Shown here: in pieces, positions 25,710-35,436 of the stretch
How positions within the stretch are numbered: position 1 is the stretch's first letter
Layout of the letters: every line of letters begins with the position of its first letter
Assembly (NCBI RefSeq): GCF_037095755.1
Contig: NZ_JBAWKJ010000001.1
Location: 2,314,062 to 2,378,061 of the forward strand
Direction of reading: 5' to 3'
DNA length: 64,000 bases
DNA from: Sphingopyxis sp. CCNWLW2
Lineage (GTDB): Bacteria > Pseudomonadota > Alphaproteobacteria > Sphingomonadales > Sphingomonadaceae
Translations under genes and position numbers: made by a program
Notes under the pieces: generated by a model
Database searches by the model: none
What the model was told of the DNA's origin: nothing
Seen by the model: the letters and a program-made list of their open reading frames with translations, nothing else

Positions 25710-27403
25710 GTATCCATGTTGTCCTCGTGCAAAGGCCCGACGCGCTGGAGCCTCTACCGCCGTCCGTGGCCCGACTGGGCATGCTGGGGACCATGCAGAT
25801 TCTGGGGGCTCCCGACACACCCATTCTTGCGCGCGACGGCCTCATTTTGCTGGGCTGGGCATTCCACCGCGACAGTCTGAGGCCGCTCAAGCACCTCGAC
25901 GAGGGAGCCGCCGCACGAATCACGGAGGAGGGGCATCCATGGGTATACCGGCATCTCTGGGGCAACTTCTTTCTAGTCTGGCATGACCGCCATGGCGTTC
26001 CCAGGCTGCTGCGTTCGCCTCCCGCCGGGCAGGCGATCTACTATGAGGCGGGAACGGGCGCTCAATCCGAACCCGGCGATATTATCGCCTTCACGGATCT
26101 CGGTCTGGCTCGTGCGCTTGGCCTTCGACCACTTCGGCCTGATCCCGCCGCGCTCGATTCTCACATCCGCTTCCCGTTGATGCGCGGCCCGCACACCGGA
26201 ATTGCGGGAATGAGGGAGCTGCTTCCGGGAGAGGCGATCGACCTCAAGACACGCACGCTTTTGCCCGGAGCGTGGACGCCATGGTCGCAAGTTCCAGGTT
26301 CGCCTCGCCGCATTATGCCGGCAGAGCTCAGGGCATGTGTGGAGGGCGTGGTCGGCAGCTGGGCAGACCGCTTCGCGCGAATCCAGCTCGAATTGTCGGG
26401 CGGTCTCGACAGCTCGATCGTCGCGGCGTGCCTTCAGGATCGCATGGCGTCGTGGCGCGCCGTCAATCTCGCAACGCCTGGAATACCGGGCGACGAGCGG
26501 GATTACGCGCGCGCCTCCGCAGCACACGTCGGGACGTCGCTAGCCGAGATCGTGATGCCCGACGAGGAGACGGACCCGCTCGCGCCCATTCCCATTCCTC
26601 GCGCGCGTCCCGGTGGATTCGGGCTGCTCGGGTCCAGCGACGAGGCTCTGCTTGCCGCCGCCCGAGATTTCGGCGCCGACGCCATTTTCACCGGTGTCGG
26701 GGGCGATAACGTCTTCGGATACATTCGGAAGGCGGGGCCAGTGGCGGATGCGCTGCGGTTCGCTGGCTTCGGCGCGGCATGGCGAGCAGCGAGCGATTTG
26801 GCGACAATGACGGGCGATAGCGTATGGCGTGCGCTGAGGTTGGCACTCTTGCAGCTGGTGCGGGCGCCGCGGCTGTGGCCCCGCGATCCCACCTTGCTGA
26901 CGACGAGATATGATCGCGATGCCCCGGACCATCCCTGGCTCACGATACCGCCGGGCATCGCACCGGGGCAGTTCGGATATGGCCGGGCGCTGATGCCGAT
27001 CCAGTTGTTTGTCGATGGCTATGATCGGTCGTTCGCGATGCCAATGATTGCACCACTGCTTTCCCAGCCGATCGTGGAGCTGGGGCTGCAGGGCGCAAGT
27101 TGGGATTGGTGCGCCGGCGGCCACGACCGGGCTCTTGCCCGGTCGGCTTTTGCGGATCGCCTGGCTCCGATGGTGCGCGATCGACGAACAAAGGGCCGTG
27201 TCGAATCTCTTTTCGTCACCACCTACAACCGCCGACGCGGATCAATCCGGGAATTTCTCCTCGATGGCTATCTCGCGAGTGCGGGCATCATCGATCGTGA
27301 TGCCGTCGATGCAGCGCTGAAGCCACCCGCCGACGCGCTCGACGCCGTCTATATCCGCCTCCTGCAGATTACCGACGTCGAGCGCTGGATCCGTTCTCTC
27401 TGA
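25706..27403 (+). CDS. Lasso peptide C protein: asparagine synthetase-like macrolactam synthetase
   Basis: The protein has 565 residues. SGGLDSS (231-237) is the ATP-pyrophosphatase loop, and GVGGDNVFGY continues the synthetase domain. The N-terminal 200 residues keep the glutaminase fold of asparagine synthetase B but start MSIHV without the catalytic Cys2, as expected for an enzyme that needs no ammonia. It adenylates the Glu8 side chain of the core and joins it to Gly1 to close the ring around the tail. ATG 25706 is fixed by the four-base overlap with the B gene; an upstream extension in the same frame (from 25316) only overlaps that gene. Confidence 0.92.
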   Translation: MSIHVVLVQRPDALEPLPPSVARLGMLGTMQILGAPDTPILARDGLILLGWAFHRDSLRPLKHLDEGAAARITEEGHPWVYRHLWGNFFLVWHDRHGVPRLLRSPPAGQAIYYEAGTGAQSEPGDIIAFTDLGLARALGLRPLRPDPAALDSHIRFPLMRGPHTGIAGMRELLPGEAIDLKTRTLLPGAWTPWSQVPGSPRRIMPAELRACVEGVVGSWADRFARIQLELSGGLDSSIVAACLQDRMASWRAVNLATPGIPGDERDYARASAAHVGTSLAEIVMPDEETDPLAPIPIPRARPGGFGLLGSSDEALLAAARDFGADAIFTGVGGDNVFGYIRKAGPVADALRFAGFGAAWRAASDLATMTGDSVWRALRLALLQLVRAPRLWPRDPTLLTTRYDRDAPDHPWLTIPPGIAPGQFGYGRALMPIQLFVDGYDRSFAMPMIAPLLSQPIVELGLQGASWDWCAGGHDRALARSAFADRLAPMVRDRRTKGRVESLFVTTYNRRRGSIREFLLDGYLASAGIIDRDAVDAALKPPADALDAVYIRLLQITDVERWIRSL

Positions 27404-27449
27404 GCCCACACGGGGACCAGGCAAGGAGCATACGGACCGCGAGAGATGG

Positions 27450-29447
27450 TTATGAAGCAATATGCTTCTGCGCGGCCCGATAGCCTCGCCAGCGGCGGTA
27501 TTGATCGGCCTTGGCGGGATCGGGGTCCTCCTCGCCCTTAAGCCAGAAGCGGTACCAGTCCAGATTGCGACGGTAGACGGCGAGTTTGTGAACTGGCTGC
27601 TTCTTGATGTGCGGCTCGTCGGCAAAAGCATAGAAATCAACCGCCTTGCCCGCACGCTTCATGCGCGTGTGAAGCTCCGCGACATGACGAGCCTCGACCT
27701 CGGGGAGTTGCATGAGCAACGGCGTGTCGATGGACGCGACGTCATACACGGCCGAGAGGTCGCGCCATTGTTGCGGGTCGCTGTCGGGGTCACCGATTTT
27801 CCAATAGTCCTTCAGCATCTCGGCAAAGCCACGATCCGGGAGGGCGTTCGCCCAGAAATAGGACGGCGTCATCTGGCTCGACGCGATCGTTGCGGCGGCA
27901 AATCGGTTCGACTTTCGTATCGCGAAGAGCGTGACTTCCGAGCCGAAGCTCAAACCGCCTATGCCGACGCGCGCCGGGTCGATGATGCCCTTTCGGGCAA
28001 GCTGATCGAGAGCTGTCTCGATGTCCGAAAGAGCCAGCCGGTAACTTTCTCCCGTGCCGGCCTCCTTTTCCGCCCGCACCCGGTCCATGCACAAGACTGC
28101 AATGCCATGTTCCACGAGCGGCAGTATCGGGATCTCGTCGCCGACGCCGCCCTTCAGAAAGCCCGAGCAACGATAATATTGGACGACGAGCGGGAGCGGC
28201 ACCGTCGTGTTGGATGGGCGCAACAATATGCCGGTTACACCGCGCTCCCATGCCAGCGGGGTTGCGTGAGCTTCTATTCGTGCTCGCAGCTCCGCGTTCG
28301 GCTCGGCAAGACGCTTGCGCTGACCGTCGTAACCCAGCCGGGCAATATGTGGCGGTGCGACCGGTCCCGCATCCGCGCAGAACAGGGCCTCGGCACCGAT
28401 GGCGCATCGCGGCATGTGGGCCGATGACCGGGTCGCGCCATCGGTGATGATAGCGGCGCGCGCGCTCGAGGAGCCGACGCGCCAGAGCCACACCGTCTCG
28501 CGCGCGCTACCGGTCCGCTCGAAGAGGAGGAGCTCGTCGCGTCCCGGGCGCCATGCCAGCGCCGTCACTTGTGAACTCCGGCATATTGGTGCGGTGCAAT
28601 CGATCCGTTGCCCACTGGTGCGCATCACATGAACACCGGCAACGCCCGGCGCTGCGAGTTTCGCGGTGCTTCCGTCTTCGGCGGTGACGGACGCGCCCTG
28701 TGCCGGCGCGGATTTTGCGAAGACCTGCGGCGCACCCTCGTTCGAAGACGGCGCACCATCTGGTTCGACGACGATCTCTCGTTGGGGTGTGTCGTACAAT
28801 ATACGCTCTCGGCCGAACCAGGCCGAGGGCAGTCGCTGCATGATGCGCTTGCCGCCCTCGATCGTCCCGCCCGCGACCGGCTCCATGAGATCGAGATGAC
28901 GATCCACAAGAGCGCCATTCTCATAGGCGTCGCGCTCGGCCTGCGCGATCTGTGATCTTGTAGCGCCGACCGAGTAGCGAACGGCGCGCCCGTCCGTCGA
29001 AACCTCGAAACCCAGAATGTCGGCCGCATCGACGATCTCGCGCCGGGCGGGCGAGCCGTTACGCCAGTGCCAGATCGCGACGCCCTCGCGGTCAAGAGCG
29101 CGAAACCGCAACCCCAGCGAATCTTTGTCCCAGATCGGCAGTTGCTCCAACAGCGTTCCCGCGCCACCATGCTGGGCCATGCCACTACCGATCCGGATCG
29201 CAGGCGTTTTGCCGCCGACGTCGACTACGAACCAGTCGAGCATTGTTTCATTTTTCTCAATCGACGGACGACTGACGCGGTACGCTAGTTTCTGGCCGTC
29301 AGGCGAGAGGCTGACGCCGCTGATATCCGCAACCTCGACCAGGTCCTGGGTGGACACTGGACGTCGTTGGCGCGGCGGAGCGATCCTGTCGGGAGGTATC
29401 GAGGGGGTCGCCATCGCGGCCGCGGCAAGCAGCCAAGCCGTTACCAC
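27450..29447 (-). CDS. Lasso peptide isopeptidase, AtxE2-like (S9 prolyl oligopeptidase family)
   Basis: The protein has 665 residues: an N-terminal exported segment (LLAAAAMATPSIPP), a beta-propeller (about 40-380) and an alpha/beta-hydrolase domain (about 400-640). The catalytic set reads Ser500 (GIGGLSFGSEV), Glu583 (LMQLPEVEAR) and His613 (FADEPHIKK). Glu rather than Asp as the acid, in this order, is the pattern described for AtxE2, which hydrolyses the ring isopeptide bond of threaded lasso peptides. The GTG start overlaps the end of the receptor gene by seven bases, so both come from one transcript. It converges on lasC, 46 bases away. The signal peptide suggests periplasmic action. 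Confidence 0.85.
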   Translation of the reverse strand: MVTAWLLAAAAMATPSIPPDRIAPPRQRRPVSTQDLVEVADISGVSLSPDGQKLAYRVSRPSIEKNETMLDWFVVDVGGKTPAIRIGSGMAQHGGAGTLLEQLPIWDKDSLGLRFRALDREGVAIWHWRNGSPARREIVDAADILGFEVSTDGRAVRYSVGATRSQIAQAERDAYENGALVDRHLDLMEPVAGGTIEGGKRIMQRLPSAWFGRERILYDTPQREIVVEPDGAPSSNEGAPQVFAKSAPAQGASVTAEDGSTAKLAAPGVAGVHVMRTSGQRIDCTAPICRSSQVTALAWRPGRDELLLFERTGSARETVWLWRVGSSSARAAIITDGATRSSAHMPRCAIGAEALFCADAGPVAPPHIARLGYDGQRKRLAEPNAELRARIEAHATPLAWERGVTGILLRPSNTTVPLPLVVQYYRCSGFLKGGVGDEIPILPLVEHGIAVLCMDRVRAEKEAGTGESYRLALSDIETALDQLARKGIIDPARVGIGGLSFGSEVTLFAIRKSNRFAAATIASSQMTPSYFWANALPDRGFAEMLKDYWKIGDPDSDPQQWRDLSAVYDVASIDTPLLMQLPEVEARHVAELHTRMKRAGKAVDFYAFADEPHIKKQPVHKLAVYRRNLDWYRFWLKGEEDPDPAKADQYRRWRGYRAAQKHIAS

Positions 29448-32365
29448 GACACAACCGCCTGCAGCGAAAGCATACGCCCGACTGCACTCGCTTGCTCCGG
29501 ATCATATCCGAATACCGAATTGCTGCTGACGAAGCGCGCATAGGGCGGATCGCGGTCAAAAACATTGGTGATGCCCGCCGTCAGGCGGAGCGCGCGTCCT
29601 GGCCCAACCTCGGAGATGCGCACGCCGAGCTGGATGTCGAATGTGGTCCAGCTCTTCACCTTCTCGGCGGGGGTGACTGTTAGATTGCGATAAGCGGCGA
29701 CATGATTGACCGCGACGCCGCCATCGAAGGCGCCAAGATTGACGCCTACCCGGCCCCGGAGGCGTAGTTTGACCGGATTGCCAAGTGTCCCGAGGACATT
29801 GATCGCCGGGGCCCGGTCCGTGATCTGGCTTCTGAAGCCGAGCATCCGCGTCCCACCGACGGTGAAGCTCAGGCTGCCATCGGGAAGAGCCCGGGTGTAG
29901 CTTGCGTCGAAATCCAGACCGCTGACCTTTGCGCGCGACAGGTTGAGCGTGCGTCCATCGATGATCGCGGCAATGTCGGCCTGTGTCACACCGAGCGGGT
30001 TGGAAAAGCTTGGACTCGAGAAATAGGCAGCGATCTCGGCGGCGTCGGGAGCGTCGTCGACAATGCCGCCATAGATATCCCGGCGAACCAGGAAGTTCTG
30101 AACATCGGCGGAAGCGCTCGCGATCCGGTCGCGGTAGCTGATGTCGAACCATGTCGCGCTCAGTTTCGTGCCGGGCGCGAATGCGGGCTCGATGTCGACG
30201 CCGGCGGTCCAGCTCGTTGCCTTTTCCGGCCCGAGGTCAGGCCGGAATCCGAACAGCCCCAGCACAACCGACTGGCCCGTGGGCGAGTTTGGATCGGGCA
30301 ATCGCAGCGGTTGGTAGAGTGCGTTGGCGGACCCGACGAGCTCGGTGAAATAAGGAGCGCGGAAGGACCGGCCATAGGAGGCGCGGAAGGACAGGCCGCC
30401 AAGCGGCGTCCAGCGTAGGCCGAATTTGGGGTTGGCCGTGTCTCCGACGTCGGAATAATCTTCATACCGCGCCGCAGCCGAAAGCATGAGCGCGCCGGGG
30501 AGTGCACTGCCTGCGTCGAAGACCGGTATCGCGACTTCCCCATAGATCGATTTGACGATGCGTTTGTCGGGAAGCCCCGGGATGGGGGAAGAGACCGGCA
30601 TGTCCGATGTGACATCGACGAACGCCTGGTAGCGCAAGCGATCACGTCGGTATTCTGCGCCGATCGCGGCTTTGACCTGGCCGGCGGGAAGATCGAAGAT
30701 CGGGCCATCGGCACGGACGGCCGAAGATAGCACCTCGTAGCGAACGTTCCGGCACTGTCCGCCCCGCAGGCTGTCGATGAGATTGCGGTCATTGACCAGG
30801 CCGTCACCGAAAACGTTGATCGCGGACGCGGGGCTCGTGGCCGCGAGCGCGCGCGACAGCTTGAGGCGGTTGACGACATTAACGCCTTCGTCGCGTTCGC
30901 GCTGCAAGCCATAGCCGCCGGACAATTCGACGGACCATGGGCCGAGCGTGGCGCGCCCGCCGAAGCTGAGATTGAAGGCGCGCGCGACGCCCTTGGTGCC
31001 TTCCGGGCCAAATTCGGCCGACGGATCATAATAGACCGTGATGGGCTGGCCCGTGCCGATGGGATCGACATAATAGGGGTTCGCGCTGGTAACGCGGAGC
31101 GGCTGCGGCCCAAACAGCCGCCGCCGAACTTCAAAATGTCGCTCGGCGAAAAGGGCGCGAGCGAAGATGTTGATGTTATCGGATAGGTCCTGCTCGAGGG
31201 CGGCGTAGAGGCTGACTGTCTCTTGCTCCGGAAGAATGTCGATGTTTCGCCTCGCGTCGCCGCGATTGAAGCCCGGAACGAGGAGTTGCGCGGGCGTGAG
31301 CGCGGTCCCGTCCTGTCCCCGCGGGATCGCGAAGACCTGCCCGTTGGCCGCCACGATCGTGCCGGGATTGTTGTAGTTCGAGCGGAGGTCCGGGCCGCCG
31401 AAAGGTCTGAGATCCTCGGTCGCGAACGCTCGCTTCGAAGAGCCGAGGTTATTGCGCCGGTAATATTCGCCCGCCACCGTCAGATGTCCGCCCTTCCAGC
31501 CGAAACCGGCGATCTGGCTCGCCTGCACTTCGCCGAAATCGCCGTCCGCCGTGCCAAGCCGCAGGCGGCTCTCCAGACCTTCGAAGTTGTTCCGGAAGCG
31601 GATGTTGACGACGCCCGCGATCGCATCGGATCCATAGATGGCCGAGGCTCCGTCGGTGAGAATCTCGATGCGTTCGATCGCGACGGACGGGACGAGCGAG
31701 AGATCGGTGAATGCGCCGGCGCCGCCTCCGAGGGCGGGACGTGCCCCATCGAACAGGGTCAGCGTCGACCCGCTGCCGAGACCGCGCAGGTTGATCCCGG
31801 AACCGAAGCCGAGATTGGTGCCCGCGTTTCCCCGCGCGGTCGAGCCCGTGACGGCTTCGGTAGGACCGCCGGAAAAATTCTGCGGGATGGTCTGGATGAA
31901 ATCGGCAAGGGTGGTTCGCCCGCTTTGCTCGAGCGCCTCGCGGTCGACGATGGTAACCGGCGAGCCGACCGGACCTGTGCCCCGAATGCGGGTCCCCGTC
32001 ACCACGATCGCCTCACTTGCCGTCTCAGTCGATCCCTCCGCGTCCGCAACGACGTTTCCCTCCCGGATCACGAGCGCGCCATCGACGACCTCGGCGATCA
32101 GGCCGGTGCCGGAAAGCAGGCGGGTGAGGGCGGCGTCGGGGGAGAGGCGGCCCCGGACGCTGCCGCTGCGCTTACCTTCGGTCAGGCTGCCCGAGAAGAC
32201 GACCTCGCGGCCCGATATCTCGGAATATTCGCGCAGCGCGTCGCCGAGGCGCTGGGGCGCGATGTCGTAGCTGCGCTGTTCGGTCATCGCATGCGCCGTC
32301 GGCGCATAAAGTGCGGTCGGCGCCGCGGTCGTGGCCAGCATGGCGGCCAGATATTTCATTCGCAT
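29441..32365 (-). CDS. TonB-dependent transducer with STN domain, likely lasso peptide receptor
   Basis: The protein has 974 residues. The signal peptide ends PTAHA. The STN signalling domain (about 30-100) reads YDIAPQRLGDALREYSEISG then LSPDAALTRLLSGTGL. The TonB box/plug (about 115-260) has EAIVVTGTRI and IERIEILTDGASAIYGSDAI, followed by a large barrel ending in Trp. ATG 32365 is chosen because GGGAGGG lies five bases upstream; a frame from 32410 adds a non-signal stretch. It lies in the order sigma, fecR, receptor, isopeptidase, which is standard for lasso clusters of this class. The ligand is inferred to be the lasso peptide itself; the STN domain should report occupancy to FecR. Confidence 0.88.
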   Translation of the reverse strand: MRMKYLAAMLATTAAPTALYAPTAHAMTEQRSYDIAPQRLGDALREYSEISGREVVFSGSLTEGKRSGSVRGRLSPDAALTRLLSGTGLIAEVVDGALVIREGNVVADAEGSTETASEAIVVTGTRIRGTGPVGSPVTIVDREALEQSGRTTLADFIQTIPQNFSGGPTEAVTGSTARGNAGTNLGFGSGINLRGLGSGSTLTLFDGARPALGGGAGAFTDLSLVPSVAIERIEILTDGASAIYGSDAIAGVVNIRFRNNFEGLESRLRLGTADGDFGEVQASQIAGFGWKGGHLTVAGEYYRRNNLGSSKRAFATEDLRPFGGPDLRSNYNNPGTIVAANGQVFAIPRGQDGTALTPAQLLVPGFNRGDARRNIDILPEQETVSLYAALEQDLSDNINIFARALFAERHFEVRRRLFGPQPLRVTSANPYYVDPIGTGQPITVYYDPSAEFGPEGTKGVARAFNLSFGGRATLGPWSVELSGGYGLQRERDEGVNVVNRLKLSRALAATSPASAINVFGDGLVNDRNLIDSLRGGQCRNVRYEVLSSAVRADGPIFDLPAGQVKAAIGAEYRRDRLRYQAFVDVTSDMPVSSPIPGLPDKRIVKSIYGEVAIPVFDAGSALPGALMLSAAARYEDYSDVGDTANPKFGLRWTPLGGLSFRASYGRSFRAPYFTELVGSANALYQPLRLPDPNSPTGQSVVLGLFGFRPDLGPEKATSWTAGVDIEPAFAPGTKLSATWFDISYRDRIASASADVQNFLVRRDIYGGIVDDAPDAAEIAAYFSSPSFSNPLGVTQADIAAIIDGRTLNLSRAKVSGLDFDASYTRALPDGSLSFTVGGTRMLGFRSQITDRAPAINVLGTLGNPVKLRLRGRVGVNLGAFDGGVAVNHVAAYRNLTVTPAEKVKSWTTFDIQLGVRISEVGPGRALRLTAGITNVFDRDPPYARFVSSNSVFGYDPEQASAVGRMLSLQAVVSW

Positions 32366-32447
32366 TCTTACCCTCCCGGTCGCGGCCGTGATGGCCGTCC
32401 GGGAGTGCAAAATGCCGGAGTTGGAAATTCTCCCCGGCGATCGCCGA

Positions 32448-33356
32448 TTATTTTTTGGCGAGGATGATTTCGTCGGGACGTTCGTCGACCGTCAGGCCGA
32501 ACGCTGCGCCAAGCTTGCGGGCGAGGGCGCCGCTGTCGGCGAGGTCGAAGCGGCCGGAAACGGGCACGGAGGCAAGCGCCGGGTCGGCGAGGCGGACCGG
32601 CCTCGCGTTCACCTTGTTCGCGCTGTCGAGCACCGAGCCGAGCGGAAGATTGTCGGCTGCGAGCAGGTTGGTCGGGACAGGGGACAGCATCATGCCCGCC
32701 ATTTTCGGACCCTCTGCCGGAACCTCGGCGCTCTGACCGGGCGCGAGCCGGAGCGCGGTTCCGCCGCCGCTCGATCGCACTTCGACCAGGCCCCTGATCA
32801 GGCGAATGCGCGGGGCGCCTTTCCGCATGTCGACCTCGAAGACCGTGCCGAGCGCGGTCGTTTCCGACCGGCCCGCGATAACCGTGAACGGGCGCGCCGG
32901 GTCATGGGCGACCTCGAAACGCGCCGCTCCGCCGGTAAGGACGATGACGCGCCTTCCGGTGGTGAACTGCGTTTCGATCTGCGCGCCGTCGAGCAAGAGA
33001 ACCTTGCTGCCGTCGGGAAGCTGTCGTTCCCCCGCCGCATCCGATGCCGCGGCAATCTGTGTCCCGTCCTCGCGAGACTGGATATAGAGCCCGCCGCCGA
33101 CCACCAATATCAGGCCAGCCGCTGTAGCGAGCCCCCAACGCTGACCGCTGCGCCGCTTATCCTTCGGCCGTGCCATCGCCTCGACTCGCGCGCGCGACAT
33201 GCCCGACCCGATGGCATAAGCCTCGGCCGAGCGGGCATAGGCCGCCTCATTCCCAGGCTTGCGCCGCCATGCGTCAAACGCCTCGCGATGCGCTTCGGCA
33301 TCGGGTCCATGCATGCGGGCGGCCCAGTCGTCCGCCTCCTGCTGTTGCCGCGTCAC
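32448..33356 (-). CDS. FecR-type transmembrane anti-sigma factor
   Basis: The protein has 302 residues. The cytoplasmic DUF4880 part (about 1-60: QQQEADDWAARMHGPDAEAH, then FDAWRRKPGNEAAY) should bind the sigma factor. One membrane helix (about 73-92: WGLATAAGLILVVGGGLYI) is followed by the periplasmic FecR domain (about 105-205: RQLPDGSKVLLLDGAQIETQ, GGAARFEVAHD) and a C-terminal STN-like domain that contacts the receptor. The first codon overlaps the sigma gene stop by four bases. It carries the signal from the STN receptor at 29441-32365 to the sigma factor. Confidence 0.9.
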   Translation of the reverse strand: MTRQQQEADDWAARMHGPDAEAHREAFDAWRRKPGNEAAYARSAEAYAIGSGMSRARVEAMARPKDKRRSGQRWGLATAAGLILVVGGGLYIQSREDGTQIAAASDAAGERQLPDGSKVLLLDGAQIETQFTTGRRVIVLTGGAARFEVAHDPARPFTVIAGRSETTALGTVFEVDMRKGAPRIRLIRGLVEVRSSGGGTALRLAPGQSAEVPAEGPKMAGMMLSPVPTNLLAADNLPLGSVLDSANKVNARPVRLADPALASVPVSGRFDLADSGALARKLGAAFGLTVDERPDEIILAKK

Positions 33357-33931
33357 CGCTGCGTGTCTCGTGCCTTGCGGATTGCGGTAACGGCCTTGCT
33401 GATGAGCTTTTCCACGCGCTTCACACCTATGCCTTTGATTCGAGCAATTTCAGCATAACTGAGATTTTCGACGCGGTGCATAAGGAATACATCCCGTGTG
33501 GTTGGATCTACGCGGGCCAGGGCCTCTTCGGCGCGCCGGAGCATATCGCGCGCTTCGAGCACATGGTGCGGATCGGGACCGGCGACGTCATGCTCGTCGA
33601 AGCTGTGGTGCGCCGCGTGCTGGCGGCGCGCGCCGGTGCGTGCCCTTTCTTTCAGGAGGGTGCGCGCGGTCTGCGCGAGATAGGCGCCGGGCTTGTCGCC
33701 GATGCTGAAATAGCCTTTCGCGGAGATGAAACGGCGAATGCTTTCCTGGACGAGGTCGGCAACATCCTGCGGATGTGCGTTGCGGCGGAAGAAGCCCGCG
33801 AGGCGAGGGCGCTGCTCGGCGAGGATCGCCTCGGTTCGGGCGTGGCGTTGAAACCCGTCCCAATCGTCGGGCGGCAGCGGATCGGCGGCATTGTGGCCGC
33901 GTCTGCCTTCATGTTCGTCGTCATAGTCCAT
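33353..33931 (-). CDS. ECF (FecI-like) RNA polymerase sigma factor
   Basis: The 192-residue protein has region 2 (RPRLAGFFRRNAHPQDVADL, then VQESIRRFI) and region 4 (TTRDVFLMHRVENLSYAEIA, then RIKGIGVKRVEKLISKAVTA), at the right spacing. The start MDYDDEHEG at 33931 follows GGAAGG; an in-frame extension from 34075 lacks a ribosome site. It likely drives the receptor and isopeptidase genes when released by the adjacent FecR. Its target promoter was not identified: the 82-base gap before the receptor has no clear match to the candidate at 48250. Confidence 0.88.
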   Translation of the reverse strand: MDYDDEHEGRRGHNAADPLPPDDWDGFQRHARTEAILAEQRPRLAGFFRRNAHPQDVADLVQESIRRFISAKGYFSIGDKPGAYLAQTARTLLKERARTGARRQHAAHHSFDEHDVAGPDPHHVLEARDMLRRAEEALARVDPTTRDVFLMHRVENLSYAEIARIKGIGVKRVEKLISKAVTAIRKARDTQR

Positions 33932-34133
33932 GCGCCGCGCCTTCCCGTCCGGGCAAGGAGGGCGCGAAGCCGGGTGTTGAGTCTCGCTTGACGACGAGGC
34001 CGCAACCTTTGGCCCGAAGGCTTGGACATGCGTCACGGCCACCCGGCAGGGATGGCGCAAATCTATCAGCGTCAAGCGGGCGTCTCAATTCCCGGCATCG
34101 TGCTTCTCACACCCGATGCGGGAGGAAGCATAG

Positions 34134-34150
34134 CCTGCCGCTACGGCAGG
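34134..34150 (-). terminator. Short hairpin downstream of the esterase gene
   Basis: CCTGCCG (34134-34140) and CGGCAGG (34144-34150) form a perfect 7-bp stem with a three-base loop. It lies 65 bases after the stop of the minus-strand gene at 34216 and before the sigma gene. No T tract is present, so terminator function is only suggested. The rest of 33932-34215 holds no gene I can support. Confidence 0.35.
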
Positions 34151-34215
34151 GCAAGAGTCTGACAGGAGATTGGTCCAGATTGAATCTTGTTGTCGACTGC
34201 CCGACGGGCTCGCGG

Positions 34216-35436
34216 TCAGCTTGGCGGTGGCGCGCTGGCGCTCGCAGGCATTTCTTTGGCAAGGAATTGCAGCGTCGCCTGCCGCGCGATCGCGTTGCCG
34301 ACGCCGATGAGATCGAAGCCATGTTCCCCATAGGGAATATGGATGGACCGGGTTTCGATGCCCGCGCGGCGCGACGCAGCCTCATAGGCCGTCATGCTCG
34401 CGGCCGGCACCAGATGGTCATTCTCGGAAATGAACAGGATGGTGGGCGGCGCGTTTGGCCCGAGATGGGTGGCAGCCGCGGTCGCTGCGTAGCGATCAGG
34501 GAATTGCCTAGGTGATCCGCCGGTATATTGTTCCGCCATCCTGCGGACGCCCGCACCGCTGGGAACATAATCATTATTCCACACGGCGGCGATATCGGCG
34601 GCGGGATAGATGGCACTCACCGCACGAACCTTCGGAACCTCGCCGCCGCAGCTCGAGACGAGCTTGCCCGCTCCTGCGAGATTGCCGGCATTGAGCACGA
34701 GGTTGCCGCCAGCCGATTCGCCGAACAGCGCGATGCGCGAGACATCGCCGCTCCACGCTGCGCCATTCTTGCTGGTCCAGACGAGCGCGCAGCCGATCTG
34801 TCCATGCACCTCGTTCCACATGTGCCGCTTTTCACTCGACAGGCTGTAGTCGATCGACAGCGCGAGCCAGCCGCGGTCGGCGAACCAGCGCATGTCCGCG
34901 CCTCTGTCGATCGAATTACCGCTATTCCAGCCGCCACCATGGACATAGATTACGATCGGCCAGCCTCCCCGGGGCGCTTCGCCTTTAGGGCGCCACGCAT
35001 GGATGTTGAGATCCTCGCCGAACGCGCGCGTGTAGACGCGCGTCGCATCGGGCGGCGAGGAGGAAAGGACGCCGCCGACACCGAAAGGGGCACCGACCCC
35101 GAGCCGCACATCGTTCGCCGAGGCGAGAAGGAAGAGACGGACGATCACGATCAGCGCGCCGACCGCGGCGATCGCCGCGAGACTGGGAAGTAAATTGCGT
35201 GTGCGTCCGCGCGCGCTGGCGCGCGCGGCAAGCCCTGCCGCAACCGCTGCGACCGCCACCCAGGCGGGGATGACCGAAAGCGCGGCCGACCCGAACAGGC
35301 CGACATAGGGGATCGAGGGAATGAAGGCGCCGAGCGTCAGCGCCGCAGCGGCGAGGATCATAATGCCGGACAGCAAAAGCAGGGCGCGGCGGCCCCATGT
35401 TTTCAGCGAGCCTTTCGCTGGTGCTGCTTCGGTCAT
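34216..35436 (-). CDS. Membrane-anchored alpha/beta hydrolase (HSL-type esterase)
   Basis: The protein has 406 residues. Three hydrophobic helices in the first 110 residues (LLLLSGIMILAAAALTLGAF, AALSVIPAWVAVAAVAAGLA, LAAIAAVGALIVIVRLFLLA) anchor it in the inner membrane. The hydrolase domain has the oxyanion motif VHGGGW, the nucleophile FGESAGGN, an acid in ENDHLVP and His in GEHGFD, which is the hormone-sensitive-lipase pattern. It probably cleaves a small ester or acyl group; substrate unknown. It is transcribed toward the lasso sigma gene but separated by about 285 bases with a hairpin, so membership in the lasso operon is unlikely though not excluded. Confidence 0.85.
   Translation of the reverse strand: MTEAAPAKGSLKTWGRRALLLLSGIMILAAAALTLGAFIPSIPYVGLFGSAALSVIPAWVAVAAVAAGLAARASARGRTRNLLPSLAAIAAVGALIVIVRLFLLASANDVRLGVGAPFGVGGVLSSSPPDATRVYTRAFGEDLNIHAWRPKGEAPRGGWPIVIYVHGGGWNSGNSIDRGADMRWFADRGWLALSIDYSLSSEKRHMWNEVHGQIGCALVWTSKNGAAWSGDVSRIALFGESAGGNLVLNAGNLAGAGKLVSSCGGEVPKVRAVSAIYPAADIAAVWNNDYVPSGAGVRRMAEQYTGGSPRQFPDRYAATAAATHLGPNAPPTILFISENDHLVPAASMTAYEAASRRAGIETRSIHIPYGEHGFDLIGVGNAIARQATLQFLAKEMPASASAPPPS

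Noticed and set aside
31223..32467. 414-codon plus-strand frame over the lasso receptor gene
   Set aside because: It is a shadow of the receptor, whose STN, plug and barrel features lie on the minus strand.
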